Below are positions 58,936-64,000 of a DNA stretch of 64,000 nucleotides, one piece after another. Positions within the stretch are counted from its first letter, which is position 1. Each line of letters opens with the position of its first letter. Where the stretch lies: positions 4,781,399 to 4,845,398 of the forward strand of contig OZ024783.1 in assembly GCA_964017065.1 (NCBI GenBank). The letters run 5' to 3'. Origin of the DNA: Haliclona indistincta (lineage: Eukaryota; Porifera; Demospongiae; Haplosclerida; Chalinidae). The notes below the pieces were generated by a model, which saw only the letters and a program-made list of their open reading frames with translations, ran no database searches and was not told the origin of the DNA. A program made the position numbers and the translations under genes.

Positions 58936-61900
58936 GAGTAATTGATCAAACTTCGTCCGGTATCAATAATCGGCAATCCGTATGCCGAGAGAAAAAGGAC
59001 TTTCCAGTTAGCGACTGTATGTTTCAAGAGCTGTTCATGTCCCTATAAAGTAGTGATAATTATAAGCGCTGATCTTTCTCAGAGACGGAACTGTGATACA
59101 AAGGAAGACGCTGACGAATAGTATCAATCTTCGTCATACAGGGACTTAACTCCGTCTTTGTGATTTATTGCTAAGCCGCAGCTGGCGCTGCTAACAAAAA
59201 CACTTGCATGCAACTCCCACTAGTTAGCTCTACAAGGAAGCACAACGGCGCCAAACTACAAGCGTCCTCTTTCCTGTAAGGCATGACGAATTTACGAACG
59301 AAAATTGCTGACTATGCAATTAATAACTATTATGTTTTATGTCAAATATTAGAGAGAGGATTATAATTTTTAATGATTGAGGATTTGAAAGTGCTGAATA
59401 ATAATTATGCCTCGGTGGGCGGAGCCTCGAGGCATACAGTAGTCGTGTTGTGTGTGTGTCATTATGCCTCGGTGGGCGGAGCCACGAGGCATACAGTAGT
59501 CGTGTTGTGTGTGTGTGTGTGTATCTGTCCGTTGCCGGCATAGCGCATCGCACGCTAAAAACTAAGCGCTGATATTAGCAACACAGGTAGAAATCGCTAT
59601 TTGCTCAGAACTGAATTGATAAATTGTTGGTTCTAAAGCTCCGTTCGTGAGTTATGGCGTGAGATGCTTACCTCGACGGCTGTTCCCGGCTATCTGGACT
59701 CCTCTAAAGACAAAACAGTTTACAACTGACTGCCTTACAGCTAGTGAGTTCGTTTGTACTACAAAACAGCTTGGTAGGTCCAGCGAAATTCTCTCGAAGG
59801 CCTACAGCTCGAGCTTGAGCTACAGTAGTTGCTGATGATCTAGAGTTCTCTGTAGACAAAACTATCCACAGTTGACTGCCTAGAAACTGATAAGTCACAG
59901 GATAGCAGCGTAGGACGCTACTAGTATCTCGCTCGTGTATGTGCTGTGCCGTGCTCTGCACTCGAATTGAACTTTATAGACACGCCCAGTTGAATTAGTG
60001 GTCAGCACTGATTGGCTTCTGATTGCATAGTTGCAACCCACTAGTTTATTCTGCAAACAGTGCTGTACTGCAGCTTGTTGCAGCGCTCTTCAGCTTTAAT
60101 TTCATCATACAGGAATTGCATTGCATAATTTATTTACTATTATACTGCATTGTGATTGCTGTACAGAAAGGTATAACAGCTGCAGTTTGTTGCTGTGTAT
60201 GTGAAATGGTTGCATTCCACCGAGGCATCTGCACCTTTGGTGCTTCATTCTGTCCGTTGCCGGCATAGCGCATCGGACGCTAAAAACTAAGCGCTGATAT
60301 CAGCAACACAGGTACAAATCGCTATTTGCTCGGAACTGTATTGATAAATTGTTGGTTCTAAAGCTCCGTTTGTGAGTTATGGCGTGAGATGCTTACCTCG
60401 ATGGCTGTTCCCGGCTATCTGGACTCCTCTAAAGACAAAACAGTTTACAGCTGACTGCCTTACAGCTAGTGAGTTCGTTTGTACTACAAAACAGCTTGGT
60501 AGGTCCAGCGAAATTCTCTCGAAGGCCTACAGCTCGAGCTTGAGCTCGCCGGCTTGAGCTACAGTAGTTGCCAATGATCTAGAGTTCTCCGTAGACACAG
60601 TTGACTGCCTAGAAACTGATAAGTCACAGGATAGCAGCGTATTTCTAAAGAAATTGTGTAAGACGCTATCTCGCTCGTGTATGTGCTGCGCCGTCGAATT
60701 GAACTTTATGGACACGCCCAGTTGAATTAGTGGTCAGCACTGATTGGCTTCTGATTGCATAACTATTATACTGCATTGTGATTGCTGTACAGAAAGGTAC
60801 AACAGCTGCAGTACTAGTTTAACTTTACTGTGTATGTGAAATGGTGACATTCCACCGAGGCATCAGCACCTTTGGTGCCTAGTTATTTCAGATCTTCCTG
60901 TTGACAACTGTAAAAAAATCAATAAAAATAATTGTAATTTCATTATTATGTACCTCCTCTTATTAACTCTTTAGTGACTGAATTATTTTGACGAAAATTC
61001 GGCTTGCTCTAAACTGACAGTTTGTCTTGCGATTTCTACAACATGCAGTACGCTAGCTGTTCCAAACTAGCACTGTTTTTTCCTGGCATGTCAAAGTTTA
61101 CGACCATGTACTAAACTCTGAGTTGGCCACTCCCAATTCGGAACAGAAGCCGCTTAAGTGCTGCGACCTCGTCATTTTTCAGCCAATTTTGGTCTTCGTT
61201 TAGCCCTGGTGACTGATACAAAAACCTGGTGGTGTCCAGGTGAGCAAAGAGCATAGTTTAGACCATATTCTATGCCCAAGTATGCATTTAGGGGCATCCT
61301 GAAGCCCCAAAAATGCCGAAAGCGGCGAGGGGCTCCGCCCCTTCGAACCCCGGGTTAAAGGGGGGACACCCCCCTTTAAAAATCCCCCCGTTCTATATAT
61401 TTTAGTGGGGAGGGCGCGGCGAAAAACAGTGGGTTTTTTCAGGTAAAGTTAGCTTTTGCAATTAAACTTTATTTGACCTTTCTAGAGCACTTTTCACACT
61501 ATTTATGACGTCTACAGTAGGTGGAGTCAATTATGACGGCTAAATCCGCTATAGGCCCTAAAGGGTTAACTTGCTCTTGTACAGTTTTAGATTTGAATCT
61601 GCATGTGTTTACAAGTACATGTATCAAGTTATATTTTGGTTAACAATTTCAACATACCAACAGGAGGTTTCAATTTCTGAGTACGTGTAACACCAACAGA
61701 GCTGTCTCAATCTGACAAGCACATGTCAAAGGTTAACAATTTCAACATACCAATAGAAATCTTTGACTTCACTCCTCACTGAGTACGTGTAACACCACTA
61801 GAGCTGTCTGAGTCTGACAAACACAAATCACATGATATTTTGGTTAACAATTATTGTCAAGAAGTCTTCGACTTCATTCCTCGCTGAGTGTGTGTAACAC

Positions 61901-62466
61901 CACGAGAGGTACATAAGAGGAGGTACATAATAATGAAATTATCCTCAAACAATCATGTTTATTGATTTGTTATAGTTGTCAATAGGAGGATCTGAACTAT
62001 TGTTCGACACTTTCAAATCCTAAAAATTATAATCCTCACACTAATATTTTTGACATAAAACTTAATTTTTATTAATTGCATAGTCAGCAATTTCCGTTCG
62101 TAAATTCGTCATGCCTTACAGGAAAGAGGACGCTTTGCAGTTTGGCGCCGTTGTGCTTCCTTGTAGAGCTAACTAGTGGGAGTTGCATGCAAGTGTTTTT
62201 GTTAGCAGCGCCAGCTGCGGCTTAGCAATAAATCACAAAGACGGAGTTAAGTCCCTGTATGACGAAGATTGATACTATTCGTCAGCGTCCGGGCTTCTTT
62301 TGTATCACAGTTCCGTCTCTGGGAAAGATCAGCGCTTATAATTATCACTACTTTATAGGGACATGAAAAGCTCTTGAAACATACAGTCGCTAACTGGAAA
62401 GTCCTTTTTCTCTCGGTATATGGATTGCCGATTATTGATACCGGACGAAGTTTGATCAATTACTCT
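58936..62466. repeat. Inverted repeat pair, ~455-bp arms
   Basis: Arms 58936-59390 and 62005-62466 are inverted and about 95% alike by eye, e.g. AGTTGCATGCAAGTGTTTTT on the right against its complement at 59195. They could pair to form a large stem. Confidence 0.8.
60891..61992. mobile_element. 1.1-kb element with ~65-bp TIRs, nested
   Basis: The left end GATCTTCCTGTTGACAACTG and right end (inverted) GATCCTCCTATTGACAACTA continue to TAATTTCATTATTATGTACC on both sides. The interior has three imperfect ~100-bp repeats (61640-61910, each with GAGTACGTGTAACACCA-like words) and a G/C-rich block near 61310-61430. No ORF with a recognisable domain. Confidence 0.65.
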
Positions 62467-63504
62467 ATGCGTTGCTGTGCTAACTGAAACACTGTAGACA
62501 CGCCCTGTTTAATTTGCACTGATTGGCTTCTGATTGCATATTATTTTAAACGAAAGCACTGCATTGTGATTGCTGTAAAGAAATCCTGTATACATGCATC
62601 TGCAGTTGCTGTGTTTGTGGAATGGTGGATGGTGTACCGAGGCATCTGCACCTTAGGTGCTATTTTTGAGAACTGTAATTTGGTATTAACTTTATTTTTT
62701 TACTAAAACATTGTTATTTCAAGGAGGATACAACTATGAATAGAGCAACATCACATGGTATTTCCATCGCTATTGACTTCATTTCAATGTAGTTCTGTAC
62801 AACTCAAACAGTCACGAGCAAATGTACGTTGTGCTGAGAATAAATATCTCGCGCAATAGCTCATTAAATTTTCTTTCTGATATTCTACAGTAGTACACTC
62901 AGCTCGGAATGGTAAATTCCTACTTAATATTCCAAGGTCCAAATTTTCGAGCTTTGGTTATGAAAACACTTAAGTAGCTTACCAAATTAATAAGTGTCAA
63001 ACCTCATAAAACACCTGTGACAACATGTATCAATAGTTCATCATCGTCTGAATAAATCATTTACCACAACAGTCTCCCATTCGCATCTCGCCATCCATAA
63101 TGGTTTCCAATGATGTGTTCAGTGTTGACTAAGAACCCAAGAGGTACCGCTAAACCCATGTATAACAGTGGTATATACCTACATGCATACATAGTCACCA
63201 TAACAGACAGAGCACAAACCATGAGTATCGGTTACCATAACTTGCTATGGTGAAGAAAGCAATGTAGCGTTTGTGATCTGCTGTGAATAGTTTGACTATT
63301 TTCACGTACAAGACCACACCCTCCATTAGCATCCACATGAAATGCATTACAACAGAAAGTGATACATGACAGAATGTGTATAATATTGTTGCAATCTCTA
63401 TAATGTTAGACATGAGACTGCCTTAGTGAGTCAATGTTTATAATACAGTATGATACCAGTATAGAGTTAGACAATAAAACAATAGAAGATAAAATCTCAT
63501 TCTT

Positions 63505-64000
63505 TCACCAAAACGATTTCTTAGATTTTTCAGCAAGTCTTCTAGCGACTTCAGCAAAACCGGTCGCATCGGCTGACATTTTTTCTGTCTTCTCTCTCAG
63601 ATCTCCTAGCTCCTTCCCTCGCTTGTCCAATGCCTATTTTTAGTAACATCATAACAAAGTTATTAATAGTATCACATAATATACCATAGCTGCTCTCTTG
63701 AATGCATTATCACCACCTGAAGCCCCTCCCTCTCCTCTCGCTTCAACGGCTGGTGCTAGTCTGGAGTAACCAGACGAGGCACCAGTTCTGGCATCATCTC
63801 TACAAGCAACAGATCGAAATGGCTTGCCAGCAGACTCACTACCAACTAGAGAGAGAGAGAGAAAAAGGATAGAGAGCCAAACCTCTGAGTCTAGTCTGTG
63901 TGCCTACCACCCTCTCACTCAGTAACCAACTATTCAAGTAGCAGTGCAACACTGTCACAAAGCACAATGCATTGTTCAGTGCAAGATATACAAAATTAAT
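63505..64000 (-). CDS. Tomosyn-like copy 4, last two exons (partial)
   Basis: Exons 63685-63845 (161 nt) and 63505-63633 (129 nt) match the lengths, phases and protein of the other copies, ending in the SNARE-like helix and KSKKSFW. Both are open. The rest lies beyond the window, so its state is unknown. Its 3' flank is joined directly to the broken GPCR copy at 63341. Confidence 0.75.

Larger units (their letters stand above)
58574..62660. mobile_element. Nested repeat cluster, Helentron-like ends
   Basis: Starts TGCCGAGGGCGGAGC at 58574 and ends with CCGAGGCATCTGCACCTTAGGTGC at 62660. The orthologous intron of the intact GPCR lacks it. Inside are inverted arms (58936-59390 and 62005-62466), starts TGCCTCGGTGGGCGGAGCC at 59408 and 59465, and two tandem ~450-bp copies (59520-59960 and 60238-60715). 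Hairpin ends GCACCTTTGGTGC occur at 60231-60243 and 60866-60878. A 1.1-kb element with ~65-bp TIRs is at 60891-61992. No transposase or Rep/helicase frame was seen. Confidence 0.65.
57970..63341 (-). pseudogene. Second adhesion GPCR copy, 5'-truncated and interrupted
   Basis: Membrane-half exons match the intact gene: TM3 (63226-63341, cut at its 5' side), TM4 (about 63068-63172), the TM5 start exon (about 62960-63025, about 37 nt deleted giving a stop after FDTY), TM5 (about 58433-58520), TM6-7 (58217-58380), and tail exons at 58045-58128 and 57978-58012. The TM4 acceptor has changed. A 4.1-kb repeat nest lies between TM5 start and TM5 exons. At 63341 GPCR homology stops and tomosyn 3' flank begins. 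The TM6-7 frame remains open, so loss may be fairly recent. Confidence 0.8.

Noticed and set aside
60866..60885. Classical Helitron 3' end (hairpin followed by CTAG and T)
   Set aside because: CTAG follows the hairpin only at this copy; the other copies have TTCA, TATT or TTTT, so the CTRR match is chance.

Overview
This window looks like nuclear DNA of an animal, most likely a demosponge of the Amphimedon type. It has many short exons split by introns of about 50-300 bp with GT-AG borders, an adhesion GPCR, a tomosyn (STXBP5)-type SNARE protein, and an expanded set of ankyrin / Roc-COR GTPase / Death-domain proteins of the kind known to be enriched in sponges. The species call is inference. 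No rRNA, tRNA or CRISPR was seen. All host genes lie on the minus strand. The only plus-strand genes are cargo inside transposon-like insertions.

Layout by coordinate: 1-2416 is the 3' part of a coiled-coil + ZU5 gene. From 4039 to about 50660 there is a degenerate tandem array of a two-gene unit: the C-terminal half of a tomosyn-like gene followed downstream (minus strand) by an ANK-Roc-COR-Death gene. ANK members: A (4684-6168, cut off just before the P-loop), B (16478-20433, complete), C (30514-32597, N-terminal half lost, Roc split by a transposon), D (36829-40634, complete), E (47320-50660, relics). Tomosyn members: copy 1 (7020-15500, open frame through 12 exons), copy 2 (21209-29920, +4 nt frameshift), copy 3 (41421-46917, nonsense codon), copy 4 (63505 to the right edge, last two exons seen). 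An adhesion GPCR with signal peptide, GAIN/GPS and seven membrane segments is at 51324-56812. A broken second GPCR copy (57970-63341) is cut by a 4.1-kb nest of repeats and is fused at 63341 to tomosyn copy 4.

Because the unit is repeated, each copy supplies the empty site for insertions in its sisters, so several mobile elements can be delimited to the base: a CACTA-like 2145-bp element with a plus-strand gene (12380-14524, TSD TGA), a 1927-bp element with 20-bp TIRs and cysteine-rich ORFs (27360-29286), a 1415-bp element with 13-bp TIRs and TSD TGGTA that splits the Roc domain of gene C and carries a two-exon gene (32598-34012), and a 420-bp Harbinger-like MITE (24955-25374, TSD TAA). Foldback elements and a family with asymmetric inverted ends plus a terminal hairpin (Helentron-like) are also present.

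Functional reading (inference): the ANK-Roc-COR-Death proteins resemble DAPK1 without its kinase and are plausible intracellular sensors or scaffolds. Their C-terminal ends differ by paralogue: B/C-type Death domain with or without a membrane tail, D-type divergent Death domain. The tomosyn copies carry the SNARE-like tail that can occupy a t-SNARE complex but show no N-terminal propeller half here. No established pathway links the two, and their pairing may only reflect shared duplication.
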